Assembly (NCBI GenBank): GCA_027487575.1 | Contig: JAIYDJ010000013.1 | Coordinates: 1-36,484 of the forward strand | DNA from: Rhodobacter sp. | GTDB taxonomy: Bacteria > Pseudomonadota > Alphaproteobacteria > Rhodobacterales > Rhodobacteraceae | Direction of reading: 5' to 3' | Length of the DNA: 36,484 bases | Shown here: one piece after another, positions 24,165 to 30,862 of the stretch | How positions within the stretch are numbered: the first letter of the stretch is position 1 | Layout of the letters: every line of letters begins with the position of its first letter | Position numbers and translations under genes: made by a program | The notes under the pieces: generated by a model | The model's input: only the letters and a program-made list of their open reading frames with translations | What the model was told of the DNA's origin: nothing | The model's database searches: none

Positions 24165-26111
24165 ATGAAGGCATTTCGCAGTCGTCTTTTTGCAGCGGTC
24201 AACTTTCTCTCAAGGCGGCAGAAGCAGTCCGCCCTGTTGATCGTCGATATCCTGATCGCGCCCCTGGCACTGCTGATCACGTGCCAGCTGATGTACAACA
24301 CGTTGTTTCCCAAGTTCTATATTGCGCAGATTTGGCAGCTTTTCCTGATCATGCCGGTGATAGCTGCCCTGCTGTCATCTTCGCTGGGCATTCCGAAGAT
24401 CAAGCTCAAGGCCTATGAATCCATCGCCGTGCTGACGACCGGCCTGCACAGCGTTCTGCTTGCGGTGGCCTTGCTGGGTCTGCGCGAAATGAACGTGGCA
24501 CCGCTTCCCATGGCCAGCGTGATTCTGTTCGCCCTGATGTTCTTCCTGCTGTCGGTCGCCGCAAGGGTGCTGATGTTGCGGGCCTATCTGTGGGTGTTGC
24601 GTCTGGGTCAACCCAGATGCCGGGTGCTGATCTACGGGGCGGGCACCACCGGGCTGCAACTCGCGGCGGCGCTGAAATCGCATGACACCATCGTTCCGAT
24701 GGCGTTCATCGACGACAACAAGTCGTTGCACTACACTGCAATTTCCGGATTGCGGGTGTTTCCGGTCGACCGGATCGAGCATGTGGTGCGCGACCGCGAC
24801 ATCGACCGGGTGATCCTTGCCATGCCGTCGGCCTCGCCGGCCAAACAGTCGCAGATCGCCCGCCGCCTGCAGACACTCGGGCTGGACGTGTTCTCGGTTC
24901 CGTCGTTTTCGCAGCTGATCGGCACCGAAGCTCTGGTCGACAATCTGTCGCCGATCAATCCGGGCAAGTTCCTTGGCCGCAAACAGATGGACGATACGCT
25001 GCCGGACGGGTCGCAAACCTATGCCGGCCGGAACATCCTGGTGTCAGGGGCGGGCGGGTCGATCGGGTCGGAGATATGTCGCCAGCTTCTGTGCTACAAA
25101 CCCCGCCGCATCGTGCTGTTCGAAGTGTCCGAGATCGCGCTTTACAACATCGACCGCGAGTTGACGGAACTCGCGGAAAATTCGGGGGTAGAGATCGTGG
25201 CCGTGCTTGGCACCGTCACTGATTCGCGGATTGTCCGGATGGTGATGGCCGAGCAGGCTGTCGAAGTGGTGATTCATGCGGCAGCCTACAAACATGTGCC
25301 TCTTGTAGAGGCAAACCCGATTGCCGGGCTTGCGAACAACGTTCTGGGCACCCGCACCCTTGCCGACGCGGCCGAGGCGGCGGGCGTCGGACGTTTCATC
25401 TTCATCTCGACCGACAAGGCGGTCAGGCCGACCAACATCATGGGCGCGTCAAAGCGGCTGGCGGAACTGGTCATTCAGGATCATGCCAAGCGGTCGCGCA
25501 AAACCGTGTTCTCGATGGTCCGGTTCGGCAATGTTCTGGGGTCGTCGGGGTCCGTCATCCCGCTGTTCCGCGAACAGATCGCGCGGGGCGGGCCGGTCAC
25601 GGTCACCCACGAGGATGTGACGCGTTATTTCATGACGATCTCCGAAGCGGTGCGTCTGGTCCTTCTGGCGGCGTCGTTTTCGCAGCCCGATCCGCAGAAC
25701 GGCGGCGATGTCTTTGTCCTCGACATGGGCAAGCCGATCCGCATCCGCGATCTGGCCGAACAGATGATCCGCGAGGCCGGCTATACCGTCCGCAGCGAGC
25801 AGACGCCGGACGGCGATATCGACATCACCGTCATCGGCCTGCGTCCGGGTGAAAAGATGCACGAGGAACTGCTGATCGGCGAGGGGCTCTTGACCACGCC
25901 GCACCCCAAGATCCTGCGCGCCCGCGAACGCAGCCTTTCCGAGTTGCAGATGGCCAGCGCCCTGCAATCCCTGCGCTTTGCGGTTGCAACCGGCGATGCC
26001 GAGGGCGCGCGGGCGGTCGCTGCAACCTACGTCGAAGGGTTCGGTCCGGCGACGCAGGCCGCCCCGCCAAAGGTCGCCATCTCCGAACGCACTCCGACGC
26101 TGGCATCCTGA
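24165..26111 (+). CDS. Membrane NDP-sugar 4,6-dehydratase, WbpM/FlaA1/CapD family
   Basis: Polysaccharide biosynthesis protein of 648 residues. Four or five N-terminal membrane helices (about 20-140) precede a first nucleotide-binding segment, LIYGAGTTGLQLAAAL. The catalytic Rossmann domain follows: VSGAGGSIGSEICRQL (about 292), AAAYKHVPLVEANP, and STDKAVRPTNIMGASKRLAE with Met in the usual Tyr position, the Ser-Met-Lys arrangement known from FlaA1/PglF/WbpM. The family converts UDP-GlcNAc to the 4-keto-6-deoxy sugar that leads to QuiNAc, FucNAc or bacillosamine. Together with the preceding sugar transferase this gives the first lipid-linked sugar. GAGGGA lies before the ATG. Confidence 0.92.
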   Translation: MKAFRSRLFAAVNFLSRRQKQSALLIVDILIAPLALLITCQLMYNTLFPKFYIAQIWQLFLIMPVIAALLSSSLGIPKIKLKAYESIAVLTTGLHSVLLAVALLGLREMNVAPLPMASVILFALMFFLLSVAARVLMLRAYLWVLRLGQPRCRVLIYGAGTTGLQLAAALKSHDTIVPMAFIDDNKSLHYTAISGLRVFPVDRIEHVVRDRDIDRVILAMPSASPAKQSQIARRLQTLGLDVFSVPSFSQLIGTEALVDNLSPINPGKFLGRKQMDDTLPDGSQTYAGRNILVSGAGGSIGSEICRQLLCYKPRRIVLFEVSEIALYNIDRELTELAENSGVEIVAVLGTVTDSRIVRMVMAEQAVEVVIHAAAYKHVPLVEANPIAGLANNVLGTRTLADAAEAAGVGRFIFISTDKAVRPTNIMGASKRLAELVIQDHAKRSRKTVFSMVRFGNVLGSSGSVIPLFREQIARGGPVTVTHEDVTRYFMTISEAVRLVLLAASFSQPDPQNGGDVFVLDMGKPIRIRDLAEQMIREAGYTVRSEQTPDGDIDITVIGLRPGEKMHEELLIGEGLLTTPHPKILRARERSLSELQMASALQSLRFAVATGDAEGARAVAATYVEGFGPATQAAPPKVAISERTPTLAS

Positions 26112-26116
26112 CCGCA

Positions 26117-26138
26117 GGGAAGCGCAGTGAGGCTTCCC
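26117..26138 (+). terminator. Weak hairpin after the NDP-sugar dehydratase gene
   Basis: Perfect 7-bp stem GGGAAGC / GCTTCCC (26117-26123 and 26132-26138) with an 8-base loop, starting 6 bases after the stop codon. No T-run follows, so termination would be weak or factor-dependent. Confidence 0.4.
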
Positions 26139-26181
26139 GGTCATAGCCGCACATCTTCGGGGATCAAGCGAGCAAATCCCG

Positions 26182-26209
26182 TTGTGTCGGCGGCGCAAGG
26201 CCTTACACT
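26182..26209 (+). promoter_or_regulatory. Candidate promoter for yjbH-yjbF
   Basis: TTGTGT (26182-26187) and TACACT (26204-26209) are 16 bases apart, 29 bases before the GTG start of yjbH. The moderate match by eye is helped by its distance to the start. Confidence 0.35.
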
Positions 26210-26237
26210 GTCTCCGATTGAAACAGGCGGACCCAAC

Positions 26238-28403
26238 GTGAAAAAAACCTTGCGCCAGATCGTCCTGTTGGGGACAGCTATGCTTGGTGTCATGGCGGAC
26301 GGCCGGTATGCGGCGGCGCAGGACAATCCCAGCCTCAACCTTTATGGCACGACCGGCCTGATCGACATGCCCACGGCGGAACCGCAGAAAGACGGCTTTC
26401 TGTCATTCAGCATGTCCTACTTCGGCCCGATCCGCCGCAACACGCTGTCGTTCCAGATCACCCCGCGCCTGTCGGGCAGTTTCCGCTACATGGGCGTCGA
26501 GGACTGGGCGGCAAACTGCGGTGCGCCGGGCAATGAGTGCGATCTGGCGATCAACGATTATCCGACCTACTACGACCGCGCGTTCGACCTGCGCTATCTG
26601 ATCGTCAAGGAAGGTCGTTATGTTCCGGCGGTGACCATCGGATTTCAGGATTTCATCGGCACCGGCCTGCAATCCGCCGAATACATTGTGGCAACCAAGA
26701 ACGTCACGCCGCGCGTGAAGGTGACAGCGGGTCTTGGCTGGGGTCGTCTGGGCACGAACAACCCGATTGGCGCGCCCTTCGGCAGCCGCCCGCCCGTCGC
26801 GGGGGGGGACTCGCTGCTGGTCAATACCGCCCAATGGTTCAAGGGCGATGTGGCACCGTTTGGCGGGATCGAATGGCAGATCAATGACAAGTGGGGGGTC
26901 AAGGCCGAATACTCGTCAGACGCTTATCTCGAAGAGTCAGTGAAGCGGGAAACGTTCGAGATCAACAGCCCCTTCAACTTCGGGATCGAGTATCAGCACA
27001 GCAACACCACGCGCCTTGGGCTTTACTACCTTTACGGCTCTGAGATCGGCTTTTCCGCGCAGTTGATCCTGAACCCCGCGCAGCGCCCGATGGGTGGCGT
27101 TTCTGGAACCGGACCCAACCCGGTGAAGCCGCGCCCCACCCGTGCCGCCGATCCCGAGGCATGGGAAACCGACTGGGTTTCGCAGCCGGACGCCCGGCAG
27201 ATTCTGATCACCAACATCAATTCCCGCATCAGCCGCGACGGCATGGTCGTCGAGGCGCTGGCGGTGACGGCCACCAAGGTGCAGGTGCGAGTCCGCAACA
27301 CCCGGTTCGACGCCGAGGCGCAGGCCATCGGCCGCGTCGCGCGAACCATGTCCGATGTGATGCCGGCCTCGGTCGAGGTGTTCGAGATCATCCCGGTGGT
27401 GAACGGCATTCCGGCGTCGATGGTCACGGTCCGCCGGTCGGATCTTGAAGCGCTCGAGTTTTCGACCGATGCCGCCGACCAGATGCGCAACCGCATCCGG
27501 ATCAGCGATGCCGGACGACCGATGGACGGATTGGTGTTCACACCGGAACTTTACCCCAAGTTCAACTGGTCGCTGGCACCCTATGTCCAGTTGCGCCTGT
27601 TCGACCTTGACGAACCGGTGCGCGCGGACTTCGGGCTGCGGCTTTCGGCCAACTACCAGTTGGCACCCGGGCTTGTTCTGTCGGGCACCATCACCAAGAA
27701 GCTGACCGGCAACCTGGATGAACCGCCGCCGCAAGTCGCTTCGGTTCTGCCTCCGGTCCGGTCCGAGGGAAACCGCTATGATGCGCTGGGCGATCCGGCC
27801 CTTGAACGGCTGACCCTGGCCTACTACACGCGCCTGTCGCCCGACCTTTATGGCCGCGTGACACTCGGCTATCTGGAGCGGATGTTCGGCGGCATTTCGA
27901 CCGAGGTTCTCTGGAAACCCGTGGGCGGCCGCTTTGCCCTGGGGGCAGAACTCAACTATGTCGCGCAAAGAAACCCTGATCAGTTTTTCGGTTTCGACCA
28001 CTACGACTATGAAGTCGCGACCGGGCATGTTTCGGGCTATCTGGATCTGGGCAAAGGCTATCTGGCGCAGGTCGACGTGGGTCGCTACCTGGCGGGGGAT
28101 GTCGGGGCAACCTTCTCGCTGGACCGCGAATTCGCGAATGGATGGAAAGTGGGTGCCTTCGCCACGTTCACCGATGTGGCGCCCGAAGATTTCGGGTCCG
28201 GTTCGTTCGACAAGGGCATCCGCGTGGCGGTTCCGCTCAACTGGCTGACGGGCGAGCCGTCGCGCCAGACCAAAGGCCTGACGCTGCGGCCGTTCGGTCG
28301 GGACGGGGGGGCGCGGCTGGATGTTCAGGGTCGGCTGTACGACACGGTGCGCGATTACCACCAGTCCGGCATCGACAGCCAATGGGGAAGGTTCTGGAAA
28401 TGA
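26238..28403 (+). CDS. yjbH: YjbH-family outer-membrane exopolysaccharide protein
   Basis: Large outer-membrane protein of 721 residues. The N-terminal NLYGTTGLIDMPTAEPQKDG and the strand-rich remainder ending in an aromatic (RFWK) match the YjbH/GfcD group, predicted beta-barrel proteins needed for exopolysaccharide or group 4 capsule export. A middle region (about 310-420, with LAVTATKVQVRVRN) looks like a separate periplasmic domain. The start is GTG at 26238: it gives a good signal peptide (VKKTLRQIVLLGTAMLG, cleaved near AAAQ), whereas the longer open frame from 26127 has none. It overlaps the following yjbF-like gene by 4 bases (ATGA). It is most likely the exit pore or part of it. Confidence 0.88.
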   Translation: MKKTLRQIVLLGTAMLGVMADGRYAAAQDNPSLNLYGTTGLIDMPTAEPQKDGFLSFSMSYFGPIRRNTLSFQITPRLSGSFRYMGVEDWAANCGAPGNECDLAINDYPTYYDRAFDLRYLIVKEGRYVPAVTIGFQDFIGTGLQSAEYIVATKNVTPRVKVTAGLGWGRLGTNNPIGAPFGSRPPVAGGDSLLVNTAQWFKGDVAPFGGIEWQINDKWGVKAEYSSDAYLEESVKRETFEINSPFNFGIEYQHSNTTRLGLYYLYGSEIGFSAQLILNPAQRPMGGVSGTGPNPVKPRPTRAADPEAWETDWVSQPDARQILITNINSRISRDGMVVEALAVTATKVQVRVRNTRFDAEAQAIGRVARTMSDVMPASVEVFEIIPVVNGIPASMVTVRRSDLEALEFSTDAADQMRNRIRISDAGRPMDGLVFTPELYPKFNWSLAPYVQLRLFDLDEPVRADFGLRLSANYQLAPGLVLSGTITKKLTGNLDEPPPQVASVLPPVRSEGNRYDALGDPALERLTLAYYTRLSPDLYGRVTLGYLERMFGGISTEVLWKPVGGRFALGAELNYVAQRNPDQFFGFDHYDYEVATGHVSGYLDLGKGYLAQVDVGRYLAGDVGATFSLDREFANGWKVGAFATFTDVAPEDFGSGSFDKGIRVAVPLNWLTGEPSRQTKGLTLRPFGRDGGARLDVQGRLYDTVRDYHQSGIDSQWGRFWK

Positions 28404-29086
28404 TGCGTCTTCCCGTCTTGCGCCACACCGCGGCAGCAATGTGCTCCGCCGCACTTCTGGCGGGCTGCGGCAGTGGAACCGATCTTGAACCGGGTGCGCG
28501 CCTTTTGACAACAATCGGGGCCCTGGCGGCGACCCGGATGATGAGCGGGACTGCCGAGCCTGACGCGCCGACCTCGGACTTGGAGACGCGCAGGGCCTTT
28601 GAAGAGGCGGGCCAGAGGATTCTGCAGGTCGAGGTGGACGACCCGGAAGCCCTGCTTTTCCTTGCCCCGGTCACGCAGAATCAGGGCATCACCACCTGGG
28701 TCAGCAACGAACGAATCAACCTGTCGACACGGGACGGCGTGATCCTTGCGACCCGTGGGTTCGGGTCCGATCTGATGTCTTCCACCGTTCCGTCAGCCGC
28801 CCTGATCGGGCGCGGATCGGGCAGCCATGACCGTTTGCACGTGTATCTCGATGGCGGAGACCAGACACAGAAGTACACATACACCTGCAGCGTGGCAACA
28901 GTCGGTTTGCAGACGATTGCCGTGCTTGGCCTAAGCTATCCCACTCGTCACATTACAGAAACCTGCGTCGGCAAGTTGGGCACCTTCACCAACCTTTACT
29001 GGTTTCAAGGGGCAAGGATCCGCCAATCTGTCCAGTACCTCGTTCCGGACGGCAAGATGCTGAAGGTCTCTGCCATCATCGATTGA
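28400..29086 (+). CDS. yjbF: YjbF/GfcB-family lipoprotein
   Basis: Lipoprotein of 228 residues. The signal ends in a lipobox LLAGC near residue 24, so it is probably anchored in the outer membrane. The conserved family part is visible: TTWVSNERINLSTRDGVILA, RGFGSDL, and a late strand-rich section (LYWFQGARIRQSVQYLVP). YjbF/GfcB lipoproteins are encoded with YjbH/GfcD in exopolysaccharide and group 4 capsule operons, which is the arrangement here. Two mature cysteines (TYTCSV and TETCVG) could form a disulfide. ATG at 28400 overlaps the yjbH stop; a second ATG follows at once (28403). No YjbG/GfcC-like gene follows. Confidence 0.87.
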   Translation: MMRLPVLRHTAAAMCSAALLAGCGSGTDLEPGARLLTTIGALAATRMMSGTAEPDAPTSDLETRRAFEEAGQRILQVEVDDPEALLFLAPVTQNQGITTWVSNERINLSTRDGVILATRGFGSDLMSSTVPSAALIGRGSGSHDRLHVYLDGGDQTQKYTYTCSVATVGLQTIAVLGLSYPTRHITETCVGKLGTFTNLYWFQGARIRQSVQYLVPDGKMLKVSAIID

Positions 29087-29110
29087 TCCTTCGCTGTGCA
29101 AGGCATTGGT

Positions 29111-29125
29111 TGCCGTGGCACGGCA
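29111..29125. promoter_or_regulatory. Perfect dyad upstream of the 78-aa gene
   Basis: TGCCGTG (29111-29117) and CACGGCA (29119-29125) are perfect inverted copies around a single central G. As DNA this is a candidate operator; as RNA it would be a tight hairpin. It lies 25 bases after the yjbF stop and could also act as a weak terminator, though no T-run follows. Confidence 0.4.
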
Positions 29126-29172
29126 GTCGGGTGCTGCAAAATCGGGCTGATTGCGCTGTTCGGGCGACAGTT

Positions 29173-29199
29173 TGTGCCGATGATGCGGGACTGTGCCGA
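29173..29199. repeat. Direct repeat upstream of the 78-aa gene
   Basis: TGTGCCGA occurs at 29173-29180 and 29192-29199, a 19-base period (roughly two helical turns), 63-90 bases before the start codon at 29262. It may be paired binding sites for a regulator, though chance is not excluded. Confidence 0.3.
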
Positions 29200-29231
29200 G
29201 TTTCATCTTTCGATGTACCCGCGATTGTGCT

Positions 29232-29255
29232 ACTCCTTCGATATAACTAAGGAGT
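29232..29255 (+). promoter_or_regulatory. Hairpin that buries the ribosome binding site of the 78-aa gene
   Basis: ACTCCTT (29232-29238) is the exact inverted copy of AAGGAGT (29249-29255), and the latter is the Shine-Dalgarno sequence of the gene starting at 29262. The stem is 7 bp (8 with a T-G pair) with an AT-rich 10-base loop. In the transcript the ribosome binding site would be paired, so translation could depend on temperature, a ligand, an RNA or a protein that opens it. Confidence 0.6.
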
Positions 29256-29261
29256 GCGAAA

Positions 29262-29498
29262 ATGAAAAAAACTGCTATTTTGATGGCCGCGACTGTTTTG
29301 GTAGCACTCTCTGGTGCTGCTCATGCCGGTGGGCCGCTCCAGACCCAAACGGAAAAGCCCGTTGTGGTTGCGAAGACGCCCAAAAGCAAGGGCGGTTTGC
29401 TGATCCCCCTGATCGGCCTTGGTGGTGCCGCCGCAGCCGCCGCGCTGTTCGGCACCGAGTCTTCCTCGGGCAGCCACGGCTCGAACATCGACAGCTGA
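29262..29498 (+). CDS. Small secreted protein, Gly-Gly/hydrophobic core family (78 aa)
   Basis: Unrecognised 78-residue protein. A signal peptide (1-22, cleavage after AHA) leaves mature GGPLQTQTEKPVVVAK, then a basic P-K-S-K stretch, GGLLIPLIGLGG (44-55), an Ala-rich run, and a Ser/Gly-rich tail. It aligns without gaps to the 75-aa protein encoded next (AHAGGP at 21-25, PVVV at 33-36, GG at 44-45, I-P-L at 48-50). AAGGAG fixes the ATG. It is placed behind yjbH-yjbF, where enterobacterial operons carry the small protein YjbE/GfcA, which has a similar layout (signal, hydrophobic run, Gly/Ser/Thr tail). That comparison is from memory and is about layout, not proven homology. A terminator follows. 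Confidence 0.82.
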   Translation: MKKTAILMAATVLVALSGAAHAGGPLQTQTEKPVVVAKTPKSKGGLLIPLIGLGGAAAAAALFGTESSSGSHGSNIDS

Positions 29499-29521
29499 TC
29501 GGCGGTCGTGAACTGAAGGCG

Positions 29522-29550
29522 GGGCCCGGTCTTCTGCCGGGCCCTGTTTC
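29522..29550 (+). terminator. Intrinsic terminator after the 78-aa gene
   Basis: Perfect 8-bp GC stem GGGCCCGG / CCGGGCCC (29522-29529 and 29537-29544) with a 7-base loop, followed by TGTTTCATAAATTT. It starts 24 bases after the stop codon. Confidence 0.82.
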
Positions 29551-29585
29551 ATAAATTTGTTCAGCGTTTGCGCCGCACTGTTGCC

Positions 29586-29597
29586 AAATTGCAATTT
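29586..29597. promoter_or_regulatory. 12-bp palindrome AAATTGCAATTT upstream of the 75-aa gene
   Basis: A perfect AT-rich palindrome in GC-rich DNA, 120 bases before the start codon at 29706. The inner ATTGCAATT also occurs at 17884-17892, about 109 bases before the start of the related 60-aa gene. It is a candidate operator shared by family members. Confidence 0.42.
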
Positions 29598-29705
29598 CAA
29601 GACCTGCACATTCAAGTTTTCGCGTCTTAATGGCGGTTGGCGGCTTCTCGCTGAAACGGTTTCATGTTAGAAACAGATTGGAAACATCCTATTGGGAGTA
29701 CTCAA

Positions 29706-29933
29706 ATGAAAAAGATCGCGATGCTGTTGTCGGGCCTGTCTCTGGCCGCTTTCGCGTCCACGGCTCACGCTGGTGGCCCGGTCGTCGTCCAGGATGATGC
29801 GCCCGTCGTCGTGACCGGCAAGCCCGGTTCGCGCGGTGGCATCGTCATCCCGCTGTTGCTCCTGCTCGTGGTCGGCGCTGCAATTGCCAGCGGCAACGAC
29901 GATAACAACGACAACGGCGAAAACCTGGAATAA
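29706..29933 (+). CDS. Small secreted protein, Gly-Gly/hydrophobic core family (75 aa)
   Basis: Unrecognised 75-residue protein. A signal peptide (1-22, cleavage after AHA) leaves mature GGPVVVQDDAPVVVTGKP, then GGIVIPLLLLLVVGAAIA (44-61) and an acidic Asn/Asp-rich tail. It aligns without gaps to the neighbouring 78-aa protein, and its hydrophobic core is nearly identical to that of the 60-aa protein at 17993 (P-L-L-L-L-L-V-V). GGGAG lies before ATG 29706, partly inside a GAGTACTC palindrome; the open frame from 29664 is leader. The core could span a membrane once. The acidic tail might bind Ca2+ or charged polysaccharide, which is speculation. Confidence 0.82.
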   Translation: MKKIAMLLSGLSLAAFASTAHAGGPVVVQDDAPVVVTGKPGSRGGIVIPLLLLLVVGAAIASGNDDNNDNGENLE

Positions 29934-29975
29934 GGCGCGCGACGCGCAGGCGTCGTGATCCGGTTTCATGAGATT

Positions 29976-29998
29976 CCGAGGCGCGTTCAGCGCCTCGG
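29976..29998 (+). terminator. Hairpin after the 75-aa gene
   Basis: Perfect 9-bp stem CCGAGGCGC / GCGCCTCGG (29976-29984 and 29990-29998) with a 5-base loop GTTCA, 42 bases after the stop codon. No T-run follows, so it may be a Rho-assisted terminator or an mRNA-stabilising structure. Confidence 0.5.
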
Positions 29999-30025
29999 CC
30001 CTACCATTAAAGGCCGCCGCATTTG

Positions 30026-30862
30026 ATGCGGCTCTTTCCAATTCCGCCCCGCATCGCGGCGGCTTTGCTGAAACTCTATCGCCGCACCGAACAGGCGAAC
30101 CTGGACCTGATTTCGGCAGGCGTCGCCTTTTATGGATTCCTGGCCATCTTTCCCGGCGTTGCAGCCGTGATCGCCATCTGGGGGGCCCTGTCGGACCCCG
30201 GCTTGATCCGAACGCAGATCGGACTTCTTGATGAAGTCCTTCCCCCTGATGCCTTTGCCCTGATCCTTGACCAGGTCGAAGCCTTGCTGGCGGTCAGCAA
30301 ACGCGGCATCGGCTGGGCCACCCTGTTTTCAACCCTTTTTGCGCTGTGGTCCGCCCGTGCAGGAGTCGCCGCCCTGATGCGCGGACTGAATGCCGTGCAC
30401 GGCCTGCCCAACCGCACCGGCCACTGGCACCAGTTGCGGGCCATGGTGATGATGCTGGCGCTGGTGGGTCTGGTGCTGGGGGCGATGCTGCTGTCGATCG
30501 TGCTACCGCTTCTCGCCCAGGTCGTCCCGGCCATCGCGCGCGGGATGACCACGATGCAGCAGGTCAATCAGCTTCTCGGGCTTGGCATGGCGGTGCTTGC
30601 CGTGGCCTTTGCCTACCGGTTCGGGCCCAACCACCTGAAAGCGCCGCCCTTGTTCACCTGGGGGCTTCTGGTGGCGGTCGTGCTGTGGGGCATCTCGGCG
30701 CGCGGGTTCATGCTGTATCTGGAGAATTTTCCGGCTTACAACCGGATTTACGGGTCCATCGGGGCGGTTGCGGCGCTTTTGATGTCGCTTTACGTCAGCG
30801 CGTTTGCCTTGTTGCTGGGGGCTGCGGTCGACGCCGAACGGGCGCGGCAGAAACGTCAGTAA
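30026..30862 (+). CDS. YihY/BrkB family inner-membrane protein
   Basis: Integral membrane protein of 278 residues with about six hydrophobic segments, of the YihY/virulence factor BrkB family (formerly called ribonuclease BN, a name now given to another protein). Family marks are ISAGVAFYGFLAIFPGVAAV near the start, the polar YLENFPAYNRIYGSIGAVAALL and a final membrane helix followed by a short basic tail. The biochemical role is unknown. ATG at 30026 is preferred to the adjoining in-frame TTG. The last 7 bases overlap the end of the convergent tamB. Confidence 0.9.
   Translation: MRLFPIPPRIAAALLKLYRRTEQANLDLISAGVAFYGFLAIFPGVAAVIAIWGALSDPGLIRTQIGLLDEVLPPDAFALILDQVEALLAVSKRGIGWATLFSTLFALWSARAGVAALMRGLNAVHGLPNRTGHWHQLRAMVMMLALVGLVLGAMLLSIVLPLLAQVVPAIARGMTTMQQVNQLLGLGMAVLAVAFAYRFGPNHLKAPPLFTWGLLVAVVLWGISARGFMLYLENFPAYNRIYGSIGAVAALLMSLYVSAFALLLGAAVDAERARQKRQ

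Noticed and set aside
26937-28514. 525-codon minus-strand open frame opposite yjbH
   Set aside because: Shadow of yjbH codon usage; no domain, signal or start context.
17993-29933. Small proteins as PEP-CTERM-like sorting substrates or as double-glycine bacteriocins
   Set aside because: There is no PEP motif and no basic cluster after the hydrophobic run, as sorting tags require. The Gly-Gly follows a normal Sec-type signal peptide, and no C39-peptidase exporter or immunity gene is adjacent. The ABC exporters at 10972-14663 lack a visible C39 peptidase domain.
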